64,000 nt of DNA. Origin: Mycolicibacterium rutilum (GTDB lineage Bacteria; Actinomycetota; Actinomycetes; Mycobacteriales; Mycobacteriaceae). The DNA lies in contig NZ_LT629971.1 of the NCBI RefSeq assembly GCF_900108565.1, positions 5,890,001 through 5,954,000 of the forward strand, in the 5' to 3' direction. The translations under genes were made by a program, and so were the position numbers. Below the pieces are notes generated by a model. It was not told the DNA's origin, made no database searches, and saw nothing but the letters and a program-made list of their open reading frames with translations. Below, one piece after another: positions 8,263 to 16,956 of this stretch (position 1 is its first letter; every line of letters starts with the position of its first letter).

Positions 8263-9690
8263 ATGGCCATACGTCAATCCGTGCTGGCCCTCTACGGCGC
8301 GATCTCGGAGGGACTCGACGCGCTGAACCGAGGACTTACCACTCCCAGCGAAGATCCTGAAGATCTGCGCACGGTGGCGGCGGAGCTCACCGGACTCACG
8401 GGCAGCGCGGGAGAGCGCGGCTGGTACGGCGAGCTGCTCCGGTACTTCGACCAGAACCGCATCGGCGACGACCGCGTCACACCACCGACATGGGACGACA
8501 TCATCGGCGACCTCACCTCGACCGAGGAAGACCAACGGCTCACGCCGATGTGGGCGCACCGCGCGATCGGAGCCGCCTACGTGCTGGACCGGCTCGCGGA
8601 GGCCGGCGCCGGCCCGCGCGAGAACGCCGACCTGCTGGCGCTGGTCATCGCGGCCGCGCCCGCCGAGGGCGCGGGCCAGCGAGGTGTGGGACGGCTCAGG
8701 AGTCTGCGGGCCGCGCCTGATCGAGTCGGACTCGATCGCGCCACCGAAATCGCCGCCTCGATGCTGCAGACCCGCATCAATCACCGCGTACCGTTCTGGG
8801 AACAGCTGCAGGCCAAGTCGGGAACGCTGGCGACCGCCGTCACCTCGATCCGGAGCACGTCGCGGCTACGCAAGGTCAAACGTGAGTACTGCAGCGTCGT
8901 CAGCACCACCGCCGAATGGCCCGACATCAGCTACGCAAAGCTGAAATCGGTTATCGAACCGACCAATTGGAGCAGCTTCTACAAACAATTCTTCTGCGCG
9001 ATGCAGGCGGTCACCCCCGACGACGCCTTCGGCTGGTCGCGCATCCGCGAGTCGGTGAGCGGCGACTGCGACCGCTACCGTCTCGACACCGCGCTGAAAT
9101 TCTGGAAAGAGGAACGCTCCGGTGGGCTGTTCCTCAACTACGACATGGACGCCGACCGCACCGGCACCGACCCGCTGGTTCTGGTGGACAATGGCTATAT
9201 CGGGATCCGACCGATCGATCCGGCCAAACCCGACAAGGGCGTGAAAGTTCGCACCAGCAAGCAACTGTTGATCAGCGGGATGAGCGCCACCGCGATGACC
9301 AAGCTGGCCGAGACCCTCGGCTGGGCGGGCAATGCCACCGACATGTTCTATTACGCCGCCCAGTACAAGGGCCCTTCAACCCAGTTCGCGAAGTCACAGA
9401 TCCTCAAGCCGCCCCAACCCGACACGTCGACGACGTGGCCCGTCGTCGTGCCATGCCTGCCGCCCGATCTGCGCGGCGAATACGCCTCCGACGCAACCGA
9501 ATGGCTGAAGAAGCGATTCGACTTCGCCAACGACTTCTCCCAGGAGTTCGCCGAACGCTGGAAGGACGGCCTCGACCTCGCCGAGATCGACGAACTCAAC
9601 GACATGATCACCGCGGAGGTCAAGACCGCCGGCAAGGAAGCGCTGGACACCGCGACCGACAATTTCCGCCCCAAGGCACCCACACCCTGA
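8263..9690 (+). CDS. Hypothetical 475-residue protein of isoprenoid-type cluster
   Basis: Not recognised. The ATG at 8263 follows AAAGGCGGGGGCA. The protein is soluble-looking, with no signal peptide or transmembrane segment. It has a helical N-terminal half (LTGLTGSAGERGWYGELLRY; MWAHRAIGAAYVLDRLAE) and a more polar C-terminal half with many aromatic residues (TNWSSFYKQFFCAMQAV, ATDMFYYAAQYKGPS). It ends in charged helices (EFAERWKDGLDLAEIDELND). No nucleotide-binding, metal-binding or catalytic motif stands out. It is the first gene of a three-gene rightward run (18 and 19 bp gaps to the next starts) and diverges from the polyprenyl synthase pair over 81 bp. That placement argues for a role in the same pathway; the role is unknown. 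Confidence 0.75.
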   Translation: MAIRQSVLALYGAISEGLDALNRGLTTPSEDPEDLRTVAAELTGLTGSAGERGWYGELLRYFDQNRIGDDRVTPPTWDDIIGDLTSTEEDQRLTPMWAHRAIGAAYVLDRLAEAGAGPRENADLLALVIAAAPAEGAGQRGVGRLRSLRAAPDRVGLDRATEIAASMLQTRINHRVPFWEQLQAKSGTLATAVTSIRSTSRLRKVKREYCSVVSTTAEWPDISYAKLKSVIEPTNWSSFYKQFFCAMQAVTPDDAFGWSRIRESVSGDCDRYRLDTALKFWKEERSGGLFLNYDMDADRTGTDPLVLVDNGYIGIRPIDPAKPDKGVKVRTSKQLLISGMSATAMTKLAETLGWAGNATDMFYYAAQYKGPSTQFAKSQILKPPQPDTSTTWPVVVPCLPPDLRGEYASDATEWLKKRFDFANDFSQEFAERWKDGLDLAEIDELNDMITAEVKTAGKEALDTATDNFRPKAPTP

Positions 9691-9708
9691 CGCGAGCAGG
9701 AGGAACCG

Positions 9709-10479
9709 ATGGAAGACCCCAGCGTCGTCGCGGCCCGCCTGACCGCAACCGCCAAGGATGTCACCGAGCAGGCCAAGAAAATCGCCCAAGAGGCGATCGC
9801 CGACACCGCGGACCCTGACAACGTCACCGCGGCCAAGCTGATCGGCAGCTACATGAAGATGGTCGACCTCGCGCTGACGGGCGGGGTGCAGGCGACCAAG
9901 CATGTGCTCGGCGTGGACACGCCCAGCACGTCGGCCGACGCCGACGCCGCCGAGGGCCGTCGCCTGGTTGCCGACGCGATGGAGGCGATCACTCGCCGGA
10001 TGCTGCGGCAGTCGAGCGTGGTGGCCCAGGAGACCGCCGACCTGCTCGACAAGAAACCCGCCAGCCCGAACGTCTGGGCTCAGGCGATGGTCAAGCTGGC
10101 CGACATCACCATGCTGGGCGCCACGGAACTGGCCGAGACCGCGCTGATCGGGCCTGCGCCCTTCGAACGGGAGCCGGCGCGCTCGGACCCCTATCAGGTC
10201 GGCGGCAAGGGCCCCCGCACGCTCGTCGTCAAGGCGCCGGGACTCATGCGTCCGGGCACCGCGGACGCGGTGCCCGCCGCCAACCTGAAGTTCATGGCGC
10301 CGATCGACGCCACGACCGGCAGAGAACTCGTCGGCGGCGTCCTGGCGAGCACCGACGACGAGTTCTACCTCATCGCGAACCCGGCGGGCATGATCAGCGG
10401 AATTTACATCGGCACCGTCGACGTGAAGGCTGCCGACGGCAGCGTCCTGCAGTCGATCGCGGTCGAACTTCCTCTGTGA
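9709..10479 (+). CDS. Hypothetical protein with internally repeated helical unit
   Basis: Not recognised. A strong AGGAGG ribosome binding site sits just before the ATG at 9709, 18 bp after the preceding stop. The 256-residue product starts with an Ala/Lys-rich amphipathic helical region (TAKDVTEQAKKIAQEAIADT), reminiscent of phasins or lipid-droplet coat helices. It contains two similar helical units: KLIGSYMKMVDLALTGGVQ (residues 43-61) and AQAMVKLADITMLGATELAE (about 124-143), both carrying K-x-x-D-hhh-x-G. The last 90 residues are beta-rich and look like a separate small domain. There is no signal peptide. Position between the 475-residue protein and the flavoprotein suggests a structural or scaffolding role in the cluster, which is inference only. 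Confidence 0.75.
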   Translation: MEDPSVVAARLTATAKDVTEQAKKIAQEAIADTADPDNVTAAKLIGSYMKMVDLALTGGVQATKHVLGVDTPSTSADADAAEGRRLVADAMEAITRRMLRQSSVVAQETADLLDKKPASPNVWAQAMVKLADITMLGATELAETALIGPAPFEREPARSDPYQVGGKGPRTLVVKAPGLMRPGTADAVPAANLKFMAPIDATTGRELVGGVLASTDDEFYLIANPAGMISGIYIGTVDVKAADGSVLQSIAVELPL

Positions 10480-10498
10480 CAGCCGGATTGCGCCGCCG

Positions 10499-12562
10499 GT
10501 GAGCCGGCGGAAGGAACGCGTCGCGATCCTGGGCGGCGGGATGGCGGGGCTGACCGCCGCCTGGCGGCTGAGTGAGCCCGGCTGGCGCGAGCAATTCGAG
10601 TCGATCACCGTCTACCAACGCGGGTGGCGCCTGGGCGGCAAGGGGGCGTCCAGCCGCGGCCCGCACGGTCGTATCGAGGAGCACGGTCTGCACGTGTGGA
10701 TCGGCTCCTACGAGAACGCGTTCACCCTGATCCGCCAGTGCTACGCCGAACTCGACCGCGCCATCACCGATCCGTCGGCGCCGGTCCAGACGTGGGATCA
10801 GGCATTCGTCCCCGCCAACGACGTCGGTGCGACCGACCGGTGGCAGGGTGAGTGGCGGCTGTGGTTGGGCCGATTCACCGGCAACGAGTTACTGCCCGGT
10901 GAGCCCGACGCACCCGATCGCGGATTGACCGTCACCGACTTCGTCGAGCGCGCCCTGCAGCTGATCCTGGACTTCACCTCCTCGCTGCGCACCATGGGCG
11001 ATGCCGGGCTGATGCTGTCGGCTTCGGCGCAAAGCCCTGCGTCGCAACGCAATCTGGACACCGTGCAACGGGCGGTGCTGGCCGCGCTGATCGCGCTGAC
11101 CGAGACGGGGCCGGCCACCGATACCCAACTCGGCCCGCTGGGCCACGCCCTCGACGCGATCCGCGACACCCTCGACTACGAGCACCGGGCCGATCACCGG
11201 CTGTCGTGGACGCTGTTGTCGCTGTTGACCGCAACGGTGCGCGGTGTGATGGCCGACGGCCTGCTGACCGACCCGCGCGGTTTCCGGTCCGTCAACGACG
11301 AGGACTATGCGATGTGGGTGCTGCGCCACGGGGCCCACCCGGAAGTGCTCGAGTTTCCGGTGCTGCGCGCGATGTACAACATGGTGTTCGGCTACGAAAA
11401 GGGCCACCTGCAGCGCCCGACCGTCGCGGCGGGGGTCGGGATGCTTCTCGTCGGCTTGATGTTCTTCACCTACAAGGGCGCGATCTTCTGGAAGATGACC
11501 GCCGGCATGGGCGAGATCGTCATGGCCCCGCTGTACGAGGGATTACGCAGACGCGGAGTCGATTTCGAGTTCTTCCACCGCGTCGACGCGCTGCACCTCG
11601 ACGAGGCGCGCCACAACGTCGAGGCCATCACGATGGGCAGGCAGGTCGACCTCGCCCCCGGAGTGGACCGCTATGAACCGTTGACCCGGGTGCGCGGGCT
11701 TCCGGTCTTCCCCGACCGGCCGCTCGCCGACCAGATCGAAGACCGGGCGGACATCGACGGCCTGGAATCGCATTTCGGGTCCCGGGACGACGCCGAGACG
11801 CGGGTGCTGCGCCGCGGCATCGATTTCGACCGGGTGGTGCTGGCCGTGTCGCTGGGAATGCTGGAGGTGGTCGCGCAGGAACTGATCGCCGACCGGCCCG
11901 AGTGGCGTGACATGACCACGCACGTGCGCACCATCGGCACGCTGGGCCTGCAGATCTGGCTGCGGGCAGACCACGACGAACTGGGGATGGCGGCGCCGGC
12001 CATCACGACGAGCGGCTACATCCCGCCGATCGACACCTTCTCGTCGATGCCCCAAACACTGTGGGCCGAGGACTGGCCTGCCACCGACAATCCGCGGGCG
12101 GTGGCCTACTTCTGCGGGGCCCTCGACGTCGACTGGACGCCCGACGGCGACCAGGACGCCTACGTCCGCAAGTGCAGCCACCTCGCCGAGACCGAGGCGC
12201 TGAACTTCCTGGACAACCTCGTCGGGGTGCACCTGCCCGGCGCGGTGACCGAACACGGTTTCGCCTGGCACCTGCTGGCGGGAGCAGACGGGCAGCGCGA
12301 CGCCGAGGCGCTGGCCACCCAGCATCTCAGCGTGAACATCGACCCGTCGGACCGCTACGTGCTGTCGATCCCCGGCACCGACGACTACCGGCTGCGGCCC
12401 GACGAGTCGGGCTACGACAACCTCGTCCTGGCCGGTGACTGGACCGACTCCGGATTGAACTCGGGGTGCATCGAGTCGGCCGTGCTGTCCGGTCTGCAGG
12501 CCGCCAACGTCCTGCTGGGCCGCGGCCGGTTCCACCGGATCCGGGGGCTGTATCTGCCATAG
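10499..12562 (+). CDS. FAD-dependent oxidoreductase, phytoene desaturase-like
   Basis: Predicted flavoprotein amine-oxidase/carotenoid-desaturase-like enzyme (the broad COG3349 type), 687 residues. The N-terminal dinucleotide fold is clear: VAILGGGMAGLTAAWRLSE, then the second FAD element GWRLGGKGAS at about residues 42-51. It continues into EEHGLHVWIGSYENAF, a placement seen in desaturases and isomerases of polyenes. The C-terminal FAD-closing motif NLVLAGDWTDSGLNSGCIES is also present. A hydrophobic stretch around residues 308-325 (AAGVGMLLVGLMFFTYKGA) could dip into membrane or line a lipid site. The GTG at 10499 is chosen because it is the nearest start before the Rossmann fold; no strong ribosome binding site is seen. 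A polyprenyl synthase nearby makes an isoprenoid substrate likely; the reaction is not known. Confidence 0.85.
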   Translation: MSRRKERVAILGGGMAGLTAAWRLSEPGWREQFESITVYQRGWRLGGKGASSRGPHGRIEEHGLHVWIGSYENAFTLIRQCYAELDRAITDPSAPVQTWDQAFVPANDVGATDRWQGEWRLWLGRFTGNELLPGEPDAPDRGLTVTDFVERALQLILDFTSSLRTMGDAGLMLSASAQSPASQRNLDTVQRAVLAALIALTETGPATDTQLGPLGHALDAIRDTLDYEHRADHRLSWTLLSLLTATVRGVMADGLLTDPRGFRSVNDEDYAMWVLRHGAHPEVLEFPVLRAMYNMVFGYEKGHLQRPTVAAGVGMLLVGLMFFTYKGAIFWKMTAGMGEIVMAPLYEGLRRRGVDFEFFHRVDALHLDEARHNVEAITMGRQVDLAPGVDRYEPLTRVRGLPVFPDRPLADQIEDRADIDGLESHFGSRDDAETRVLRRGIDFDRVVLAVSLGMLEVVAQELIADRPEWRDMTTHVRTIGTLGLQIWLRADHDELGMAAPAITTSGYIPPIDTFSSMPQTLWAEDWPATDNPRAVAYFCGALDVDWTPDGDQDAYVRKCSHLAETEALNFLDNLVGVHLPGAVTEHGFAWHLLAGADGQRDAEALATQHLSVNIDPSDRYVLSIPGTDDYRLRPDESGYDNLVLAGDWTDSGLNSGCIESAVLSGLQAANVLLGRGRFHRIRGLYLP

Positions 12563-12623
12563 CTGCACGTCGCCGACGTCCAATGGCACGCAATTTTCGG
12601 TTCCGGCGGTCACAATTGATGGC

Positions 12624-15600
12624 GTGACCGACCCCGGACGCAACCGGTCGGCGATCGACGAGATGCTCGATCGGGCCGTACGCGCCATCAACAGCGGCGA
12701 CCGGGCCACCGCTGACGCACTCGCCGGGCGGGTCCTTGCCTTCGATCACGCCAACGTCGATGCCGAGGAACTGCTGGCGGCACCGGCAGACCATGGCGAG
12801 CTCAGACGGATCACGATCCTGTTCGCCGACCTCGTCGACTCCACCGCGTTGTCCACGCGCATCGAACCGGAGACCTACCGCACCGTCGTCGGGCACTACC
12901 GCGACGAGGTCATACGTCTGGTCAACGAATACGAAGGTCATATCGGCAACACCAAAGGCGACGGCCTGCTCGCCGTCTTCGGGCATCCGATCGCGCACGA
13001 GGACGACGTGCGCCGTGCCGTCCAGTCGGGCCTCGACATCACCCGGGCCGTCGCTCGGTTGAGCGAGCGGGTGCAGCGCCGGTTCGGCTTCGACATCGAC
13101 GTCCGGGTCGGAATCCACCGCGGCCTGGTGTATCTCGACACCGCGCAGGACGACGTCTACGGGTTCGCCGCCAACCTCGCCGCCCGGATGTGCAGCATCG
13201 CCGAACCCGGCACGGTCGCGGTGTCCGAGGCCGTCGAACGGCTGATCCGCGACACCTTCCACCTCGAGCGCGGGGCGGCGACGAAGGTCAAGGGGGTCGA
13301 GGCCGAGGTCATCCCGTTCCGGGTGGTCACCGAACGCGAGATATCCACTCCCGCAATCGGTCCCCTGGTCGGCCGTCAGCGCGAGGTGCTCTACCTCGAG
13401 TCGGCCCTGGAGATGGCCAGGGCCGGCACGCTGCACATTCCAGGGGTTGCGTTCTGCGGCGATCCGGGTATCGGTAAGAGTCGACTGGCCCGTGCGGTGA
13501 TCACCATGGCCGAGCGATCCGACGACGTCGTCCTGCAGGTGTTCGGTTCGCCATTTCACACCGACGTCGGCCTGCATCCGATCCGCAAGCTGTTGGAGCG
13601 TCGGTGCGGAATCACCCGCGCGGCAACACCACACGACCGGCTCGTCAAGCTGAGGTCAGAACTCGAAAGCCAGCACTTGAACGCCGAGAACCTGGTGCCC
13701 TGGCTCGCGCCGGTGCTTGGGCTCGGCCCCGAAGTCGGTTACGACCCCGCACCCGCCGAAGGGCACAAACTCCACGAGCACATCACCGCAGCCGTCACCG
13801 AGTACCTGTTGGCCTGTTCCACCGGACGGTGCGGCGTCATCGTCGCAGAGGACATGCACTGGTTCGACCCCTCGACGACCGACGTCGTACGAGCGCTGCT
13901 CAGTACGAAGACCGGCGGGATCCTGGTGGTGATGACCTCACGCGAACTGGACACCCTGCCCGGTGACCGTACTGAAAGCCATGTCTTCCAACTGGATCCG
14001 CTCACCGACAACGAGACCGACATCCTGGTCTCCGCGCTGCACCCCGACATGCCGGCGGCCGCGCGCGACACCGTCCGCCGACGGTGCGACGGGGTCCCCC
14101 TCTACATCGAGGAAGTGGTCGCCAAGCTCAAGGCGCAACCCGACGACGGCGGCGAATCGACGACGGTGCCGGACTCGCTCTACGAGGCGTTGTTCGCGCG
14201 GCTGCGTTCCAGCGAGGCCGACATCCGGGTGATTCAGGCGGCCGCCACGATCGGCAGCACGTTCGACCACACGTTGTTGGCTGCCGTGGTGGAGGCTGAC
14301 CACGGGCAGCTGGACGGCGCGCTCGACGCGCTGCGCGATCACGCTGTGCTGGAACAGATCAGCGGTGACAGTTGGCGGTTCCGCCACGAACTGCTGCGCG
14401 AGGTCGCCGCCGAGTTGGCACCGCCCAGCATCCGGCAACGCCTGCACGGGCAGGTCGCCGATGCGCTGATCGCGGCGGCATCCCAGGACTGGCCGTTGAT
14501 CGCGAACCATTTCGAGCAGGCGCACCGCTTCGGCGACGCCGTGTCGGCCTATCGGCAGGCGTCGGCGGTGGCCCGGCAGCGCGGGGCGCTCGACGAGGCC
14601 CGCAGATACCTGGATCGGGCGCTGCAGCAGTTCGACCGGCTGTCACCCGGACCCGACCGCGACGAGTTGGAGATGGACCTGCGGCTGCGCCACGGGTTCC
14701 TGGTCGCCGCCGCGGACGGGCCTGGAAGTGCCGAAACCGCAGCCGATTTCGAACGTTGTCTGCAGCTGTGCGGCACCGACCCCGACGCCGACGGCTTGTT
14801 CGCCACCCTGATGGCGCTGTTCACCTACTACGTCACCCGTGCCGATTTCATGCGCGCCCGACAGATCGTCGACTCGCTGCGGTTCGGTGTCGACGCGGGC
14901 CGCGAGTGGTGGCGCGCCGAGAACCTGGGCGGCGCCGCGACCGTGGCGTGGTTCGCCGGTGACTTCGCGGAGGCGTTGGAAAAGCAAGAGCAGGCCGACC
15001 GGTTGCTGGTCTCACGCGGCCAGCGCGACGTGGACGCCGAGTGGTTCATGCCCCACGACCCGATCGTGCTCGGCCTGTGCAGCCTCGGACTTGCGCGGTG
15101 GACGCGTGGGGATACCTGCGGCGCGGACGAGGCGTTGGCGCGCAGCGAGTCCCGGGCCACGGAGCTGAAGTTCCCGCAGGGCCCGTTCAGCCTCTGCTAC
15201 CTGCGCTATCCGCAGATCTGGATCGCCCTGGAGTCGGGGTGCCTGGACCGGGCCGCCGAGTTGGCCGCCGACATGACCGAACGCGCGGAGCGTTACGGCT
15301 TCGATCAGTGGCGGGTGCTCGGGATGACGTTCATGAGCCTTTCGCCTGCGTTGGCTGCGCTGGAGGCCGGCCGTCGCGACGGTCCGGAGATATCGGCGGC
15401 CATCGGCGCAGTGAGCGCGTGGGTGCAGGCATGCCGGTTCCTCGGGGCGACCGTGTTCGTCCCGTCCTTCGACGGCCATCTCGCGCGGTTGCACATCGCC
15501 GCCGGCCGGCCGGCCGAGGCGCGCGTTCAGATCGACGCGGGGCTGCGCCTCGCCGAGCAGACCGGCATGCATTTCTACGACGCTGAACTGCTGCGACTCC

Positions 15601-15821
15601 GCGCCGCAACCCATGACGAGCCCGAGGCGCGCCGAGGGGATCTGGGCGCGGCGTTCGAGCTGGCCCGCCGGCAGGGGGCTGCCGTTTTCGCGATGCGCGC
15701 CGCGCTCGACGCGCAGCAGCTCAGCGCGGACACGCGGCTGCTACAGGAGGCGGCCGGGATGTTCCCGACCGACAGCGGATGCCGCGAATTGCAGCGCGCC
15801 AGAACAATTCTGGCGTCCTAG
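12624..15821 (+). CDS. Class III nucleotidyl cyclase domain fused to AAA ATPase and TPR-like region
   Basis: Large regulatory protein (1065 residues) of the mycobacterial cyclase/ATPase type. After about 60 residues comes a class III cyclase catalytic domain: metal-binding Asp in ILFADLVDST, GNTKGDGLLAVF, and the transition-state Asn/Arg in DVYGFAANLAARM. At the usual substrate-specifying Lys position the sequence reads N-T-K-G-D, so purine recognition may be altered or activity weak. A P-loop follows in GDPGIGKSRLARAV and a Walker-B-like VIVAEDMHWFD, then about 450 residues of helical repeats. There is no C-terminal LuxR-type helix-turn-helix, unlike some relatives. The stop codon shares a CTAG with the convergent DUF3237 gene. 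Confidence 0.9.
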   Translation: MTDPGRNRSAIDEMLDRAVRAINSGDRATADALAGRVLAFDHANVDAEELLAAPADHGELRRITILFADLVDSTALSTRIEPETYRTVVGHYRDEVIRLVNEYEGHIGNTKGDGLLAVFGHPIAHEDDVRRAVQSGLDITRAVARLSERVQRRFGFDIDVRVGIHRGLVYLDTAQDDVYGFAANLAARMCSIAEPGTVAVSEAVERLIRDTFHLERGAATKVKGVEAEVIPFRVVTEREISTPAIGPLVGRQREVLYLESALEMARAGTLHIPGVAFCGDPGIGKSRLARAVITMAERSDDVVLQVFGSPFHTDVGLHPIRKLLERRCGITRAATPHDRLVKLRSELESQHLNAENLVPWLAPVLGLGPEVGYDPAPAEGHKLHEHITAAVTEYLLACSTGRCGVIVAEDMHWFDPSTTDVVRALLSTKTGGILVVMTSRELDTLPGDRTESHVFQLDPLTDNETDILVSALHPDMPAAARDTVRRRCDGVPLYIEEVVAKLKAQPDDGGESTTVPDSLYEALFARLRSSEADIRVIQAAATIGSTFDHTLLAAVVEADHGQLDGALDALRDHAVLEQISGDSWRFRHELLREVAAELAPPSIRQRLHGQVADALIAAASQDWPLIANHFEQAHRFGDAVSAYRQASAVARQRGALDEARRYLDRALQQFDRLSPGPDRDELEMDLRLRHGFLVAAADGPGSAETAADFERCLQLCGTDPDADGLFATLMALFTYYVTRADFMRARQIVDSLRFGVDAGREWWRAENLGGAATVAWFAGDFAEALEKQEQADRLLVSRGQRDVDAEWFMPHDPIVLGLCSLGLARWTRGDTCGADEALARSESRATELKFPQGPFSLCYLRYPQIWIALESGCLDRAAELAADMTERAERYGFDQWRVLGMTFMSLSPALAALEAGRRDGPEISAAIGAVSAWVQACRFLGATVFVPSFDGHLARLHIAAGRPAEARVQIDAGLRLAEQTGMHFYDAELLRLRAATHDEPEARRGDLGAAFELARRQGAAVFAMRAALDAQQLSADTRLLQEAAGMFPTDSGCRELQRARTILAS

Positions 15822-16276
15822 ACGGACCGGTACACCTCGTACTCGACACCGAAACCCTCGCGGCACCGGCCGCGAGCGAGGAACACGCTCTGCTGCATCC
15901 ACGCATACCGTGGGTCGCCGGTTTCGACCCGCGGGGTCGTCCGGAAGTACTGGTCCTCGAACGCGGTGGCGCTACCCGTCGCCAACGCCTCGGCGACCGC
16001 GGCGTTCATCTCGAGCAACCCGGTGTAGTGCATGTAGACGTGCGCACCATCGTCGGTGGCGAGCTGGAGCCGGACATCGATGCGCCCGAAGCCGTCGGGG
16101 GCGATGAGCAGCCAGTCACCGCCGCCGCCGACCGCGCGGGCGTTGAACCTCGCGCCCGTGGCCTCGCCCTCGATGACCTCGGCGTAGACCCGCTGCCCGA
16201 GTGGGCCGGCGCCGAAATCGATGGGCGGCTTGAGCGCGGCCCACAACGAGAACTCGTGCTGCATCTCGAGACCCAT
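15818..16276 (-). CDS. DUF3237 family protein
   Basis: Small soluble protein of the DUF3237 type, function unknown. The start at 16276 gives MGLEMQHEFSLWAALKPPIDFG and 152 residues, the usual family length; an upstream GGGGGCGAGGGG run can act as ribosome binding site. Family-like features are the N-terminal strand, the GARFNARAVGGGGDWLLIAPDGFG segment, and the C-terminal region with paired aromatic residues (YFRTTPRVETGDPRYAWM). Reading could begin further upstream in the same frame, but that part has no family resemblance. Tail-to-tail with the cyclase gene, sharing the bases CTAG as both stops. Confidence 0.82.
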   Translation of the reverse strand: MGLEMQHEFSLWAALKPPIDFGAGPLGQRVYAEVIEGEATGARFNARAVGGGGDWLLIAPDGFGRIDVRLQLATDDGAHVYMHYTGLLEMNAAVAEALATGSATAFEDQYFRTTPRVETGDPRYAWMQQSVFLARGRCREGFGVEYEVYRSV

Positions 16277-16325
16277 GACCCGCCCCCTCGCCCCCCCGGT
16301 TACCGGCGCCTCACACGATACGTCG

Positions 16326-16889
16326 TCACCCTTCTTTCGCGCGGCGTTCGCGATACGCGGCGACATGTTGGCGATTGCCGCAGTTTCCGGTGTCGCAGAA
16401 CTTCCCGGAGCGGTTGCGCGACAGGTCGACCAGCACCGCGTCGCAGTCCGAGGCCGCGCACGTTTTCAGCCGGCGTAGTTCGCCGATGCGGATCAGGTCG
16501 GCCAGGGCCATCGCCATCTCCGCGCCCATGCGCTGCCACAGCGGGTCGTGCACCGACGCCAGGTGCAGATGCCACTCGGGCATCTCGGCGTGGCGGGTCA
16601 GCCACGGGGAGGCCTTGGTGTCGCTGAGCAACGCGTTGACCTGCCCGACGGTGCGCTCCTCGTCGTCGGCGACCGCCCAGATCTTGCCCAGCCGCGTGCG
16701 CAGCCGGTGCACCGATTCCAGCTCGGCGTCGTCGTGGTCGCGCCGCCCGGTCCAGCCGAAGCTGTCGAGGTAGGTGTTCAGCGACGGCATGTCGCCGAGT
16801 TGTTCACCGTCCACCCGGTTGCTGTTGATGAGCACGCAAGCCGCCCGAAGTGTGAGCTCGGTGTCATGACTGAAAAGCATTTGACTCAT
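16326..16889 (-). CDS. CGNR zinc-finger / ABATE-domain regulator
   Basis: Predicted transcription regulator. The N-terminal part (about residues 1-130, RAACVLINSNRVDGEQLGDM onward) is of the stress-associated ABATE type. The C-terminal end carries the CGNR zinc finger: CAASDCDAVLVDLSRNRSGK followed by FCDTGNCGNRQHVAAYRERR, with four cysteines positioned to bind zinc. The ATG at 16889 (MSQMLFSHDTELTLRAA) follows GAGAGGCGTC; a slightly earlier GTG/ATG is possible. It diverges over 67 bp from an EamA exporter gene, the classic layout of a regulator controlling its neighbouring transporter. Confidence 0.87.
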   Translation of the reverse strand: MSQMLFSHDTELTLRAACVLINSNRVDGEQLGDMPSLNTYLDSFGWTGRRDHDDAELESVHRLRTRLGKIWAVADDEERTVGQVNALLSDTKASPWLTRHAEMPEWHLHLASVHDPLWQRMGAEMAMALADLIRIGELRRLKTCAASDCDAVLVDLSRNRSGKFCDTGNCGNRQHVAAYRERRAKEG

Positions 16890-16956
16890 GACGCCTCTCG
16901 TCGCTAGTGTCAGGACCAAAGCTGATTTTACTCATTACATCTCTGGAGGTGCCGCA

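Noticed and set aside
6467..12562. Family 2 encapsulin system, because a polyprenyl synthase is a known cargo
   Set aside because: No shell protein of the HK97 fold was recognised among the neighbours; the unknown proteins do not show encapsulin landmarks.
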